A stretch of DNA of 64,000 nt from Theocolax elegans (Eukaryota; Arthropoda; Insecta; Hymenoptera; Cerocephalidae), in NCBI GenBank assembly GCA_026168455.1, contig CM047431.1:11443703-11507702 (forward strand), given 5' to 3'. The notes under the pieces were generated by a model. That model had not been told where the DNA came from. It was given only the letters and a program-made list of their open reading frames with translations, and did no database searches. Both the position numbers and the translations under genes were made by a program. Positions 1 through 11,369 of the stretch are shown piece by piece (the stretch's first letter is position 1; each line of letters starts with the position of its first letter).

Positions 1-829
1 GTTTTAATATATGCCGTTACAATTACTCAATTTAATGGGAGCGGAATTAGTGTAGGGTGGAGACAATTAATCGGTACACACAATTTCTAGCACTGAATTT
101 AATATAGCTTATTTACACAGTAAGAAGATAACTATTTTACAATATTATGTACAACAAATAAGACTGTGCGCCAGAGCTGTGGCGAGCGCGCCAAGTTGCG
201 CTACGAGAAATCGGTATTGCGGTGCGCGAGGTGTCTCGGTTGAGAGTCGGGCACGAAGTGGGGTGAGAGACTAGAAGTCGGCGCGCGGCTCGAGAGTTTG
301 CTTGCGCGGCCGGCGCTCTCTCTCTGCTGTCGGTAAGGCGGGAGTCTGCGCTTGTGGCACAAGCTCGGCTTGGGGTGCCACAAATACATATGGAGAAATT
401 AATATGCACAAATGAATATTATTATTAATATTATATTGTTTATATATTGATGCAAGATTGTACCGATATGTACATTAAAATTTTAACTTGTATGAAATTG
501 TCCATATTTTTAAAAATATATTTATTCCATTAAAATTAATATCATTAAAATAAATTCTAACTGGGCTTTTTGAAACATCTACAAATATGTTTTTATTATC
601 TTTGTAACTGTACGTAGCATTGAGAATAGACTGAGATATGATTGATCATGAAAGTTAAGCAGAACTGATCGCGGTTAATAAGTGGATGGGTGAATAACTA
701 ACATTAACAGAAAAATATGTAATACTCTTTTTATTTATTTTATGTTTTTTTAACAATTTTATTTGTTTTTACCCAATTTTTTTAGAGAATTATACTACAT
801 ACCTTTCTCTTGGAAATTTACATGAATAC
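1..829. other. AT-rich stretch without a recognised gene
   Basis: I see no coding sequence I can support. A GC-rich patch at about 175-390, rich in GCGCG and CTCTCT, stands out from the AT-rich surroundings; reading frames through it are low-complexity and look like composition artefacts. Short T and A runs fill the rest. Confidence 0.5.
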
Positions 830-831
830 CC

Positions 832-1676
832 TACTAGCACACAACGTTGTAGTAACGTTGTGGCAACGTTGTTATAAACGTTTTTGAAACGTTGGAGCAA
901 CGTTGCTACAACGTGGGACATGTCCGCTAAGATTTATGTAAGTTGCCGCGATAGGTGGAAATAACGTTCTGATAACTTTTGAGCAACGTTGAAGATGCCT
1001 TTGAAAAATGTGTTTCATAGAAAAATTTAAAAAATGTCCTGGGCAAGCAAAAAAATACATTTTTAAATGCACAAAATTTTAACTAATAAAAAAAAAAAAA
1101 AAAAATTTTCAACCCCCGGGAATTGAACCTTGGATCTTTAAATCCGGAGGCTCACTCTCTACCAACTGAGCTATTTTGTTGTTCCTGTCATTAAATTAAC
1201 TTTTGGTTATAAACTACTATCAAAATATGCTCCGAAATTAATAATTTTCAATTACGTGTCAATTTTTTAGCTTAATTCTTAATGCCTGTGAAACTTTAAC
1301 AAAACTTAAATATTTCACATTGATCTACCAAAACAATTGTTCGTTTAAATAACGATTTGACTGTTTACCTCCAATTATTTTCGAGTTATGTCCTTCGGCT
1401 ATTCCTAACAGCATTCAACGTTGTGGAAACGTTGTGTCCACATTAATTTAGCAACATTCCAAAGTTGTTATGAAAGGTGCGGTAATGTTGGAGAAACGTT
1501 GCTGTAACGTGGGAAATTTCCGCTAATATTTTGTAAATTGCCGCGATGGAAACCAACGTTGAAACAACGTCTAAGTAACGTTGAAGAGCAACGAACATTT
1601 CCCACGTGGCAACTTTCATAACGTTGGAATGTTGCTAAAAGAACGTCGCCACAACGTTGTCACAACGTTGGCATTT
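832..1676. repeat. CAACGTTG-rich fold-back/MITE-like repeat
   Basis: The palindromic hexamer AACGTT/CAACGTTG recurs many times at both ends (832-990 and 1411-1676). The two ends share a diverged direct copy: a block near 885-950 containing AACGTGGGA, TCCGCTAA and TTGCCGCGAT recurs near 1490-1546. The 1411-1676 part is also inverted on itself: a segment at about 1451-1475 with TAGCAACATTCCAA returns as its reverse complement at about 1608-1635. This resembles a non-autonomous element built from short palindromic units. Its exact ends and target-site duplication are not clear. Confidence 0.55.
1108..1190 (-). pseudogene. tRNA-like segment (tRNA pseudogene or tRNA-derived SINE head)
   Basis: On the minus strand there is a good pol III box A (TAGCTCAGTTGG) and, about 37 nt later, a box B-like GGTTCAATTCC, at tRNA-like spacing. 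A long T run, a possible pol III terminator, follows at about 1086-1106. Acceptor and T stems do not pair well by eye and there is no clean anticodon loop, so this is not a functional tRNA. It lies inside the CAACGTTG repeat and could be the promoter of that element or an old SINE insertion. Confidence 0.45.
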
Positions 1677-1679
1677 TCG

Positions 1680-2372
1680 ATTTAATACTTAATTAAATAT
1701 TCCGCTGATAATAATTAAATTTCGTAAACGGTGTATTAATTAAATTTTTAACTATATTTTTGTTTCCAGTGCAACTAAATAGTTAGTTAAATATTCGGTT
1801 AAAAATATAGCTAATAATAACCAAATTATATAATTAAAAATTTGCATAATAATAGTTACATTTTCAATTAAATATTTAATTAACTGAATTTTCAACTGCA
1901 TTTTTGTTTTAAGGGCAACAAAACATTTACTTAAATATTCAGTTAAAAATATAGCTAATAATAATCAAATTTTTAGTTAAATATTATTCTGAAAAATTTG
2001 AATCCTTGTAATTGAAAATTTAACTGATAATAGCTACCTTTTTAACTAAATTTTTAAGTAAATGTTTTAGTTAAATTTTCAGTTATTTTTTTTCGACCGG
2101 GATATATTATATACATATACATATTTACGATCGATAGATTCAATTTATTGCATATAATTTATGTTGTTGATTTAATTTTATCACTCAGTGGTTTATTCAA
2201 TTAGGTTGAACAAAAGGAAATCAATGTGTTAATTATTTTACTCATACTTTCCTTTTTCACACTCAACCTAATTCACAAAATATAAATTTTATTTTTCTTA
2301 CAATAAATTAAAATTATAATATAGTATCTAAGAAGAAGTGCAATATAATCTTATCAAAAAAGTAAAAATAAA
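1680..2372. repeat. degenerate AT-rich tandem sequence
   Basis: From about 1680 to 2085 a loose motif resembling TTAAATATTCAGTTAAAAATATAGCTAATAATAA recurs several times with heavy divergence. From 2100 to 2372 the sequence is plain AT-rich. No gene is seen. Confidence 0.4.
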
Positions 2373-2728
2373 TAGTACATTACGATACAAGTGCGCAAAA
2401 TAGGTGGGAGTCACCTATGCGCACGTGTATCGTATACTATTTTTCCTAATGAATTGCGCAAAGATTTCATTTTGTGCTGACATTTGAGCGAGCGAGATAG
2501 TACATTGCTACAATAGTGGGTAAAATAAAATTTTCCTGCAACAGTACTCACAATTATAAGAGAAAAAATTATTTCACCCCGAACCGATGTTTGCGCCCGA
2601 GCAAAGCGAGGGTGAAAAGGTGGTACGGGGTTGAAATCACTTTGTCTCTGATAATTTTGAGCACTATTGCAGGAAAAGTTTATTTTGCGCACTAGTGCGG
2701 GAATGTACTATTTTGCGCACTCAAATGC
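2373..2728. repeat. MITE-like inverted-repeat element
   Basis: The left end (AATAGTACATTACGATACAA then GTGCGCAAAATA, 2373-2404) matches in inverted orientation the right end near 2686-2725 (GCGCACTAGTGCGG then AATGTACTATTTTGCGCAC). TTGCGCA motifs and their complements are repeated inside. A 93-codon open frame on the minus strand has no recognisable domain and looks incidental. No transposase is present, so this is probably non-autonomous. Confidence 0.45.
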
Positions 2729-2862
2729 GTGCGCAAAATCGAATTTTGCGCACGGAGTTAAGAATAATAAAATCCAAAAATACAAATAATAGAATAATTA
2801 TAAGTATTTAAACGAATTCTCTAAAACAAGGCTGGTATCATTGTCAATAGATAGATTATATA

Positions 2863-3360
2863 CAGGGTGTCCCAAAAGTATGGACACACCTGAATATCTC
2901 GGAAAATAAGGGTGCTAGGAAAAAAACTTTCAATATAAAAGCTTTAGGAAATCAAACGATGCATCTGATGGAGACCTTCAATTTGACCTTAAGCTTGACC
3001 TTCAAGGTTATTTGAAGGTCAAAGAGATTTTTTTAAATGGGAACCCCTATTTTTGACACCGGATTCAGAAAGAGCGAAAAATTTTACGTCCAAAGCGATG
3101 GTTTTCAATTTGTTAGAATGACCTTCAAAAGGTAAAATGAAGGTTAAATATTGAAAAATCGTAAACAAGCTATTTTCTTTGAACTTTTTCGGATTTGTGG
3201 GCGAATAAATGTCAGAGTAGATTTTGGGATTAACAACCTTGCGTATCTCGACCTTGGAGTTAATTTTCAAGGTCATTCAAAGGTCAAAGTAAATTTTTTA
3301 TGGACAGCCTTATTTCTGACACCGGATTCAAAGAGAGCGGAAAACGTAATACCAGAAATG
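2863..3360. repeat. left terminal inverted repeat of mariner
   Basis: Matches 5806-6302 in inverted orientation, including the segment ending CGTAATACCAGAAATG (right-arm equivalent has GCCAGAAATG). Short frames inside both arms translate alike only because they are copies of the same repeat. Confidence 0.9.
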
Positions 3361-3596
3361 ATATTTTACAGTTTTTCGTTGTGAACATGAGAAAGTTAAT
3401 TGAAGGTTAAATTTCATAAACACTTAGAAACTATTGTCGTAAATTTACTAACCTTACTTTTAGCGCTACCCAGAAACAACGACGTGGACGTAGTAAGTTC
3501 TGATTCCTTTGGGGTGCTTGATTAACGTGAGTCCCCTTGCCTCTCACGATGGGGAGCTTGCTTAACGTGAGTCCCCTTGCCTCTCACGATTGACGT

Positions 3597-3711
3597 GATG
3601 TCTAGCCGGTGAAGGCAAGACAGGCTGATGTCCGGCCGGTGAAGGCAAGACAGGCTGGTGTCCGGCCGTTAAAGGCAAGACAGGCTGGTGTCTGGCCTGT
3701 GAAGGCAAGAT
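3597..3711. repeat. 30-bp minisatellite inside mariner
   Basis: About 3.8 copies of a 30-bp unit containing GGCCGGTGAAGGCAAGACAGG. An inverted partial copy lies at 5456-5493, on the other side of the transposase gene. Confidence 0.75.
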
Positions 3712-3742
3712 GAAAATTCTTTCAGAAATCGTCAGTTACCAT

Positions 3743-4828
3743 TTAAAGTTCTTGCTCGAAATGCCCTCCATTTTTTAGTTGACAATGCCCCATGCGATCA
3801 TAAAATGATGAAACTGGTCTTTGAATCATTTTATTTGGGATTGCCTGTATCGTGTCAATAATACGTTGTCGTAATTCCTCCAAGTTTGCAGGTTTAGTAG
3901 CATACACTTTGTTTTTGACGTAGCCCCATAAAAAATAATCTAGTGGCGACATGTCAGGGGAACGAGGTGGCCACTCAATAGTTCCTCTACGCCCAATTAC
4001 TCGTCCTGGAAATGTTTCATCTAAATAATTACGCACGTTTATTGCATAATGAGGGGCCGCCCCATCTTGTTGAAAGTAAGTGGTGTTAAAATTGTCACCG
4101 ACAATCTCATTAACCGCAGGTACGATTTCATTCCTTAACATGTTTAGATACTTTTTTCCTGTCAAATTACCTTCTATAAAAAACGGCCCTACTATGCTAT
4201 TGTTTATGATACCTGCCCAAACATTTAGTTTTTGTGGATGTTGTGTATGTGATTCCAAAAACCAGTGTGGATTCTCTGATGCCCAGAACCTACAATTGTG
4301 ACGATTAACGTTGCCATCTAACCGAAAAGTACATTCATCGGAAAATACTATTTCGTTTAAAAAATTTTGCCGCGCATCTATACGGTTCATCATTAATTCG
4401 GCAAATTCCAGTCTTCGATCAAAATCATCCTTATTTAATTCTTGTACCAATTTGATTTTATATGGATGAAATTTCAACAGTTTCATAATTCTATGAACGG
4501 AAGTCCTATAAACATTTGTTTCCCGAGATACTTGCCTGATAGAGGTTCCAGGATTTTCAATGAATGATAATGCCACATTCAAAGAAGTTTCTTCATCAGT
4601 CGCAATCTTAGGCCTCCCACTTTTGGGGCAATCTTTGACACTACCAGTTTGCTCAAAACGAGAAATAGTTTTTCCAACTGTTTTTTGTGAAATTCCTGGT
4701 TGCAACGGTAAACGGTATTCTGCATTAAATAAAGCCGCAACTCGACGATATGACCTGACCATGTTACCCCATCCTCTCATCATGAGAATGGTTGTTCGTT
4801 CACGTTCTGAAAGACGATTCATATTCAA
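3743..4828 (-). CDS. mariner-like transposase (DD41D spacing), 361 aa
   Basis: A cut-and-paste transposase that would bind the TIRs and move the element at TA sites. Residues ~1-130 form the paired helix-turn-helix region, with the GRPKIATDEE linker between the two DNA-binding parts. The catalytic domain shows FSDECTF (first Asp), QQDGAAPHY (second Asp) and SPDMSPLDYFLWGY (third Asp). I count 41 residues between the second and third Asp, the spacing of the rosa-type DD41D group, rather than 34 as in classical mariners. An ATG start follows AT-rich sequence and the frame is uninterrupted at the usual ~345-360 aa length, so the protein may be functional. It lies alone between the two TIRs. Confidence 0.9.
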   Translation of the reverse strand: MNMNRLSERERTTILMMRGWGNMVRSYRRVAALFNAEYRLPLQPGISQKTVGKTISRFEQTGSVKDCPKSGRPKIATDEETSLNVALSFIENPGTSIRQVSRETNVYRTSVHRIMKLLKFHPYKIKLVQELNKDDFDRRLEFAELMMNRIDARQNFLNEIVFSDECTFRLDGNVNRHNCRFWASENPHWFLESHTQHPQKLNVWAGIINNSIVGPFFIEGNLTGKKYLNMLRNEIVPAVNEIVGDNFNTTYFQQDGAAPHYAINVRNYLDETFPGRVIGRRGTIEWPPRSPDMSPLDYFLWGYVKNKVYATKPANLEELRQRIIDTIQAIPNKMIQRPVSSFYDRMGHCQLKNGGHFEQEL

Positions 4829-5506
4829 ATGAATAAAAGAAATGAAGAATAAGTTGAGAATTGTAAAACAAAACTAATAATTGAAAACAGAATGAATGCT
4901 TTAATAGACCAAATTCAAACTTGTTCGTTGAAATTTTCAGAGTCACTGAAAACACTACCCACGAGGTTTTCGGGGTTGTTGTACACGAATATGGGCTCAG
5001 AATTTTAACTGGGTACCCCCGGTGTAACTCTTAAATGTTTGAATATCTGCACATTATTGCATATTTAAACATTTTCTCAAATTTGCAATCTTGCTGTTTT
5101 TTTATAAATTTGCTAGAATTAGTCGTGTTTATCTATTCCTTAAAACTGACGAAATCTTATTAGTTATACTCTTATTATAATAATGACACTAGCATTGAAA
5201 AAAAGTGGTCTATTCTGGGAACGAGACCTATGTATTCTTATGTATTTGACGTGCTGAATCCGAATCCAACGTAGCTTTTACTCAGGCATCCCCAAAAATT
5301 TTTTAAAGTTATAAAAAACCGTGAAAAAGGTGAATAAAATCCATATTAAAATGGTAAGATTCGGAGTAAAACAGTTTTTTATGAGTGTACGTGGTTTTTG
5401 TGTATTTTGACTTGCTAAACCCAAATCCACGGCTTATTTTACCCGGTTGGATCAGACTGTCTTGCCTTCACCGGCAGGACACCAGCCTGTCTTGCATTGT
5501 TGCAAA

Positions 5507-5726
5507 TTTTTCATTTTTTCAAATTTGTGAATTTTGCAAATTTTTCATTTTTGCAAATTTGTGAATTTTGCAAATTTTTTGTTTTTGCAAATTTGTGAAT
5601 TTTGCAAATTTTTTGTTTTTGCAAATTTTTCAATTTTGCAAATTTTTTGTTTTTGCAAATTTTTCAATTTTGCAAATTTTTTATTTTTGCAAATTTTCCA
5701 ATTTTGCAAATTTTTTAGTTTTACTT
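5507..5726. repeat. 17-bp GCAAATTTTT minisatellite
   Basis: About 13 units of a 17-bp repeat alternating GCAAATTTTTCAATTTT and GCAAATTTTTTGTTTTT. Open frames through it on both strands (Phe/Cys-rich or Lys/Asn-rich) only reflect the repeat period and are not genes. Confidence 0.85.
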
Positions 5727-5805
5727 TTTTACTTAAGCATTCCATCGTGAGAGACAAAGGAGAATCACGTTAAGCAAGCATCCCATCGTGAGAGGCAAGG
5801 CGACT

Positions 5806-6302
5806 CATTTCTGGCATTACGTTTTCCGCTCTCTTTGAATCCGGTGTCAGAAATAAGGCTGTCCATAAAAAATTTACTTTGACCTTTGAATGACCTTGAA
5901 AATTAACTCCACGGTCGAGATACTCAAGGTTGTTAATCCCAAAATCTACTCTGACATTTATTCGCCCACAAATCCGAAAAAGTTCAAAGAAAATAGCTTG
6001 TTTACGATTTTTCAATATTTAACCTTCATTTTACCTTTTGAAGGTCATTCTAACAAATTGAAAACCATCGCTTTGGACGTAAAATTTTTCGCTCTTTCTG
6101 AATCCGGTGTCAAAAATAGGGGTTCCCATTTAAAAAAATCTCTTTGACCTTCAAATAACCTTGAAGGTCAAGCTTAAGGTCAAATTGAAGGTCACCATCA
6201 GATGCATCATTTGATTTCCTAAAGCTTTTATATTGACAGTTTTTTCCTAGCACCCGTATTTTCCGAGATATTCAGGTGTGTCCATACTTTTGGGACACCC
6301 TG
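5806..6302. repeat. right terminal inverted repeat of mariner
   Basis: Reverse complement of 2863-3360 with a few substitutions and about one indel. It ends GGGACACCCTG next to TA at 6303-6304. Confidence 0.9.
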
Positions 6303-6304
6303 TA

Positions 6305-7084
6305 TAATTATTAATACTTAAATAATATATAGAAATGTTAAAAGTTTGGTTATGGGAGTCAGATAGACCTCTATAATCTATGTAAGTGTGAATGAATGGG
6401 TTTTGTGGAATGGTAGCGTCAAGAAACCAATTATGAATGAATGAAAAAGGATGAATGCTAAAAAATACGGCTTTATTGATCTCCACGAACCAAAATTTAT
6501 TTTTGCCGACGTTTCGGACGTATTGCTTCCCTTTTTAAGGAAATAAAAAAGGCGCAGAAATATTAATTTACATTCTGGAGAAACTATAGATCTTTATCTT
6601 ATCGCACACAAAAGTTTTCTTCGCAAACCAACCACTTAACATATCGAAAAACGAAGGGAGTCCTCTACACTAGTGAGACTTAATATATCAAACTTAAATA
6701 ATACCTATATCACGACATCGTTTAGCCGCCAACAATATATTCGAATGTATTAGAATATTTAATGATAATAAAAGAACTAGCTACCATTCCTCGGTCGCGA
6801 ACGCTCCCTCGGTCGAATAAAATTAATTAATCTCTCGGTAGAATATATCCTTAATTAATGCGATTTTCATTATGAAATTATAACTATTTTTGTACAGTAT
6901 ACATTACAGTAATAATGTATACATAATAATAATAATGTATAATAATTATTGTAATAATGTATTATTTTTGTAATTATACATCGTCAAACAATTTTTTTTA
7001 ATACATGATAATTATATTATATTTTTTGCTTAATTATATTATAATAATTATTGTTACAGTATACATTTTTATTTTTTACTAATT
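6305..7084. other. AT-rich spacer
   Basis: No gene is seen. It holds ATAATAAT microsatellite-like sequence at about 6895-7080. At 6790-6820 there is a short motif, ATTCCTCGGTCGCGAACGC followed by TCCCTCGGTCG, that recurs almost exactly at 23,308-23,334, so it is part of a dispersed repeat. Confidence 0.4.
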
Positions 7085-9990
7085 TGTGTCAGTAATAACA
7101 TAAAAAAACATAGTTACGCTTTAGAATATTATTCTTACAAATTTAGTATTCGAAACAATTTTAATCCTTGTTTACAATTAGGTAAAGTAAGTCTACAGTT
7201 TTGTGTTGATGCATGGTGTAAAGTAGAGGGTACTCGTTTGTTTTACATTCGTAAACAGCAATCATCCTTAAGAACAGAAATGTATCGTGGGTTAATAGAT
7301 TATGTACATAATAAAGCATTAGATAAAAATACAACTGTTGGTAAAATGGTTATTTTACCCTCTACTTTTATTGGCGGTCCTCGTGCTGTGCAACAAAATT
7401 ATATGGATGCAATGACTCTAGTTCAAACGTGTGGTAAACCCGACTTATTTATTACTAAATCGTGCAATCCAAAATGGTCGGAAATAGTCGAAAATTTACA
7501 GTTCAATGAAACTACTTTAGATCGACTTGATCTTGTGGCTCGAGTTTTCAATTGAAAAATAAAATCATTTTTAGAAGAATTATTAAAGGAAAACATATTT
7601 GGAAAAGTCGCAGCATACATTTATGTAATTGAGTTTCAAAAACATGGATTACCTCATATGCATTTATTGTTATATCTTGTTGATAATGATAAATTTTACA
7701 ATTCAGATCAAGTAGATAGTATAAGTGCTGAAATACCAGATAAGAATGTTAATCCAAAATTATATGAGCTTGTAAAGCAGCACAAGATCCATGGACCACA
7801 TGGAAAACAAAATTTAAATTCACCCTGTATGGACGAAAATAAAATAAAATGTACTAAAAATTTTCCTAAATCTTATAATAATAACACTAATTATAATGAT
7901 TACAATGGGTATCCTTTACATCGTCGTCGTAACAATGGGAGGGCAATTAAATATTCTTCTAACAGAATAGCAACTAATCAATATGTAGTTCCTTATAATC
8001 CTTACTTACTATTGAAATTCAATTGTCATATTAATGTTGAAATATGCAGCACAATTAAATCAATAAAGTATTTATTTAAATATTTATATAAAGGGCCTGA
8101 TTGTACTTTAGTCAGATTTAAAAGTGATACTAATGATTTAAATAATTTTAATAATAAAGATTCATCACATAAGAATGTATTTAATTACGATGAAATTGAT
8201 CAATACTTATCTACTCGATATGTATGTCCTCCTGAAGCAATGCATTGATTATTTCAATTCAAATTGTACAAACAATCACATGCTATTTAACGATTAGCAA
8301 TACATTTAGAAAACGAACAGTATGTATATTTCAAAGGAGGATCAGAAGAAAAATCGATTGATCGCAATGTTACAACCATACTTACTGCTTGGTTTCAATT
8401 AAATACGTATGATAATGCATCTAAAAATTTATTATATATTCAAATACCAAATTATTACGTATATGATGAAAATAAAAAAATTTACAAAGCCAATTTTAAG
8501 TAGAATGTATTACGTTAATCCTAAACAACCAGAATTATTTTATTTTAGAATGTTATTATTACATGTAACGAGCGCAACATCATTCACGGATGTAAGGTCC
8601 TTTAATAATATAATATATCCAACTTATTATGATGCAGTAACAGCCCGCGGATTGGTATCAGTAGATGAAGAATGGGATAATTGCTTACAAGAAGCAGTTA
8701 TATACCAATTTCCAAATGCTTTAATTCAATTATTTGCATTCATAATTATTTTTCATAAACCAAATAATATTCGAAATCTTTATGATAAGTACAAAAATTA
8801 TTTTTACAATCCAAAATTGAATGAAAAAGCAGCAGAAAAGATTGTTTTAAATAAATTAAATGATATTTTAATATTACACGGTTGCGCGTTGTATAAAAAT
8901 GATTTACCTTCAATAGATGAAATTAATGAAATATACACCGAAGATTTAAATGATTTTACTACATACTGTTCTTCTGTGAGTAATAACATAAGTTCTTTAT
9001 CTGAAATACAGATGAATATATTTAATGGCATTATAAATGCTATTCAAAATAATAATAAAGAAAGATTAATTTTTATTGACGGTCCTGAAGGTAGTGGTAA
9101 AAGTTATTTACATAATTATTTAATAGCATATTTAAAAAATTCGAATATAAATGTATTAGCAGTAGCTTGGACTGGCATTGCAGCTAATCTTTTAATCGAT
9201 GGAAAAACTGTACACACTGCATTTAAATTACCATTTAATTTAACAGAGCAATCTACTTGCAATGTAAAGTTAAAAACCGAATATAGACAATATTTAAAAG
9301 AAATAAAGGTTATAATTTGGGATGAAATATCTATGGCATCTAAATTTGCTTTTGATGCTGTTGATAGATTATTAAAAGAACTTCCGAACCATTTGGCGGT
9401 AAAATTGTAATATTATCTGGTGACTTTCGACAAATTTTATCAGTTGTACGTTTGGAAATAGAATTCAAATAATAGAATCTTGTGTTAAAAAAAGCAAACT
9501 ATGGAACATGTTTAATAATGTTTCATTACAAGGCAACAAAAGAATTAATAATAATGATAATATGTTCCAAGATTGGCTACTTAAAGTGGAGAACAACGTA
9601 GTGATGGTAGCGATTTTGAAAAAAATGATAATTTAATTCATTTACCGTCTAATCTTTTATCTCGCGGAGATTTAATTGCAGAAACTTTTGGCCCTTTAAT
9701 AAATTCTAATGACAACTCGCTATACAGTAAAGTAATATTAGCACCAACAAATAAAGATGTCTTAAAGATTAATAATGAAATATTAAATCGATTAAACGGA
9801 GAACCTAGGGAATATATTAGTGTTGATATAACGAATTTTGATAAAAATGAGGACATATATAGTACAATTCCAATAGACTTTTTTAATTTAATAACGCCTA
9901 ATGGCTTACCACCACATAAGTTAATTTTAAAAGTTGGCGCTATTGTAATTGCATCATCTACTAGGAGAACAACTACAATTATTTTGAAAA
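7085..9990 (+). pseudogene. Helitron Rep/helicase, decayed
   Basis: A rolling-circle transposon protein broken by stops and frameshifts. The N-terminal Helitron domain starts near 7121 and continues through a TGA at 7553-7555. The HUH nickase motif is visible as GLPHMHLLLYL near 7645-7675 and the two-tyrosine motif as KYLFKYLYKG near 8068-8097. Two more stops follow after 8245, then a frame change near 8460. The Pif1-like helicase (8409-9410) has Walker A GPEGSGKS, Walker B IIWDEIS and AVAWTGIAANLL. Another frameshift near 9390 leads to GDFRQ, and readable sequence ends at a GLPPHKL segment near 9930. Motifs V and VI are missing, so the 3' end is truncated. The copy at 56,170-58,323 supplies the missing comparison. 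Confidence 0.85.
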
Positions 9991-10112
9991 AAATGTCACT
10001 TCCTGTAGACGATGTCCAGGTCGCCATCCTGACCTCCAGGTCATCGAAGCATCATCTACTACGAGGACAACTACAATTATTTTTTAAAAAATGTCACTTC
10101 CTGTAGACGATG
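9951..10112. repeat. ~65-bp direct duplication at Helitron breakpoint
   Basis: A block starting GCATCATCTACTA and ending CTTCCTGTAGACGATGT occurs at about 9951-10015 and again at about 10,048-10,112, with a few differences. A small inverted pair (CCAGGTCGCCATCCTGACC then TCCAGG) lies between the copies. The block follows directly on the point where the helicase homology stops. Confidence 0.65.
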
Positions 10113-10136
10113 TGGCATCATCATTTACGTAACGAA

Positions 10137-10252
10137 ATAGCCGGAGAAAATTGACGTCATAGAAAGACCGGAGAAAAATTACGTCATAGAAAGACCGGAG
10201 AAAAATTACGTCACAGAAAGACCGGAGACTTCGCCCCTTAATTATTATATAG
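10137..10252 (-). mobile_element. Helitron-like 5' terminus in minus orientation
   Basis: Read on the minus strand the segment starts TCTATATAATAATTAAGGGG and continues CGAAGTCTCCGGTCTTTCTG, which resembles the TC...GGCGAAGTCT starts of many insect Helitrons. It contains three copies of a ~27-bp unit (GACCGGAGAAAAATTACGTC on the + strand). Its orientation is opposite to the helicase remnant, so it is probably a separate non-autonomous Helitron fragment. No 3' hairpin with CTRR end was identified. Confidence 0.4.
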
Positions 10253-10264
10253 AAGATTATACAA

Positions 10265-11369
10265 TTGATGAAACGAACGACTAGTCACGGTCGCCAGCCG
10301 CGTTCACGCGGCAATTTTATATATCTTTACTCGCGATTACCGCACACACACGCACAATTTCACAGCATATCCGGGAAGCTGGAAGAACGGGAAATTGAGG
10401 TAGGAATTCTCACCTGCAGAAGCTCGAAAAACAATTCAATCAACAATAACCACTCTCGGTAAATAATAACTAATTATAATATAAAACTGTCTCGCTCGAC
10501 GGCCCGACTCGGAATCACCGAGTTCGTCATGTTGAACCGATCAGCGAGTCCGCGCGCATGCGCCACGCGCAATAGTTGGCTCTCGTTCGCTTGACACGGC
10601 CGATCCGACGTATGTACAGTTTATGGGCAGTGAAAACCTCCGTCCCCGTGCACCGTCTCAGCTGCTGGATACTAACAACCCGGAGCCTCGTCAACAGGAA
10701 CAACGCCTACACTAGGTAAATACACTAGTTCCATGTCAATAAACTGTATTAATGTGAGTTCGTCCGAGTTTGTTTATATGTTTCAGGTGCGGCATGCGGG
10801 AACGACGACATCAACACTGCACCGGATATTTATTTCCTCAGCTAATTCTTCCTCACCAGGTTCCGAAGATGGCTGTTTTATCCTTACTTCAACATCGAGC
10901 TGGATTGTCCAAGGTAATGGTCTAAATAACGGTGTTTCTTTCTTCAAAATTAATATCTTGTAGAAGTAGTATCCTAACCTCAACTCAACTCTCCTTCTCC
11001 TTACCTGCAACTAGGTTTTGACAACCTACTGTTTTCCTCAACTCTGAATTCAATTCAGTATTATTTACTAATACTGTTGCAGGTACTCGAAGGAGGCTTT
11101 ATACCAATGGAGAACCACGAATACCTTTGAGGAGGCTGGATACGTCTTGACATCTTTCATGTACCTGTCCAAGGCTCTCTACGCTATCTCAGGTGCTACT
11201 TTATAAGATGATCTTCTGCGGGACATAATGTACAGGATTCACTGACAGGGACAGTGATTTTGTGCGTGTGCTTATGTGTCATTGGAATACGTACTCGTTC
11301 CTCACGGTCTAGACTAGCTGGATTCCGAGTGAGTTATAAATTAATTCCTATAAGCTACGGGGCTTTGGA
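10265..11369 (+). other. unassigned GC-richer region with exon-like signals
   Basis: No long frame. Splice-like junctions are visible: TTTCAG/GTGCGG near 10,788, an ATG at about 10,869 in a reasonable context followed by ~14 sense codons to CCAAG/GTAATG near 10,911, then TTGCAG/GTACTCG near 11,082, from which the frame could continue to a stop about 16 codons later. This could be untranslated or small exons of a host transcript or the leader of a mobile element. I do not recognise any product. Confidence 0.25.

Larger units (their letters stand above)
2863..6302 (-). mobile_element. Tc1/mariner-superfamily transposon with ~498-bp TIRs
   Basis: The element begins CAGGGTGTCCC at 2863 and ends GGGACACCCTG at 6302, flanked by TA at 2861-2862 and 6303-6304, the mariner target-site duplication. 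Terminal inverted repeats run about 2863-3360 and 5806-6302 with only scattered differences. Inside are two minisatellites and one open transposase on the minus strand. Subterminal sequence near 3490-3720 also has a partial inverted counterpart near 5450-5800, so the inverted structure once extended further. The TIRs are much longer than the ~30 bp usual for mariners. Confidence 0.9.

Noticed and set aside
1108..1190. Functional tRNA gene
   Set aside because: Box A and box B are good but acceptor and T stems do not pair and no proper anticodon loop forms.
2411..2692. 93-codon minus-strand frame in the MITE
   Set aside because: Bounded by the inverted repeats and built of repeated GCGCAAAAT words; no recognisable protein.
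5534..5773. Phe/Cys and Lys/Asn-rich frames
   Set aside because: Translation of the 17-bp GCAAATTTTT minisatellite; not a gene.
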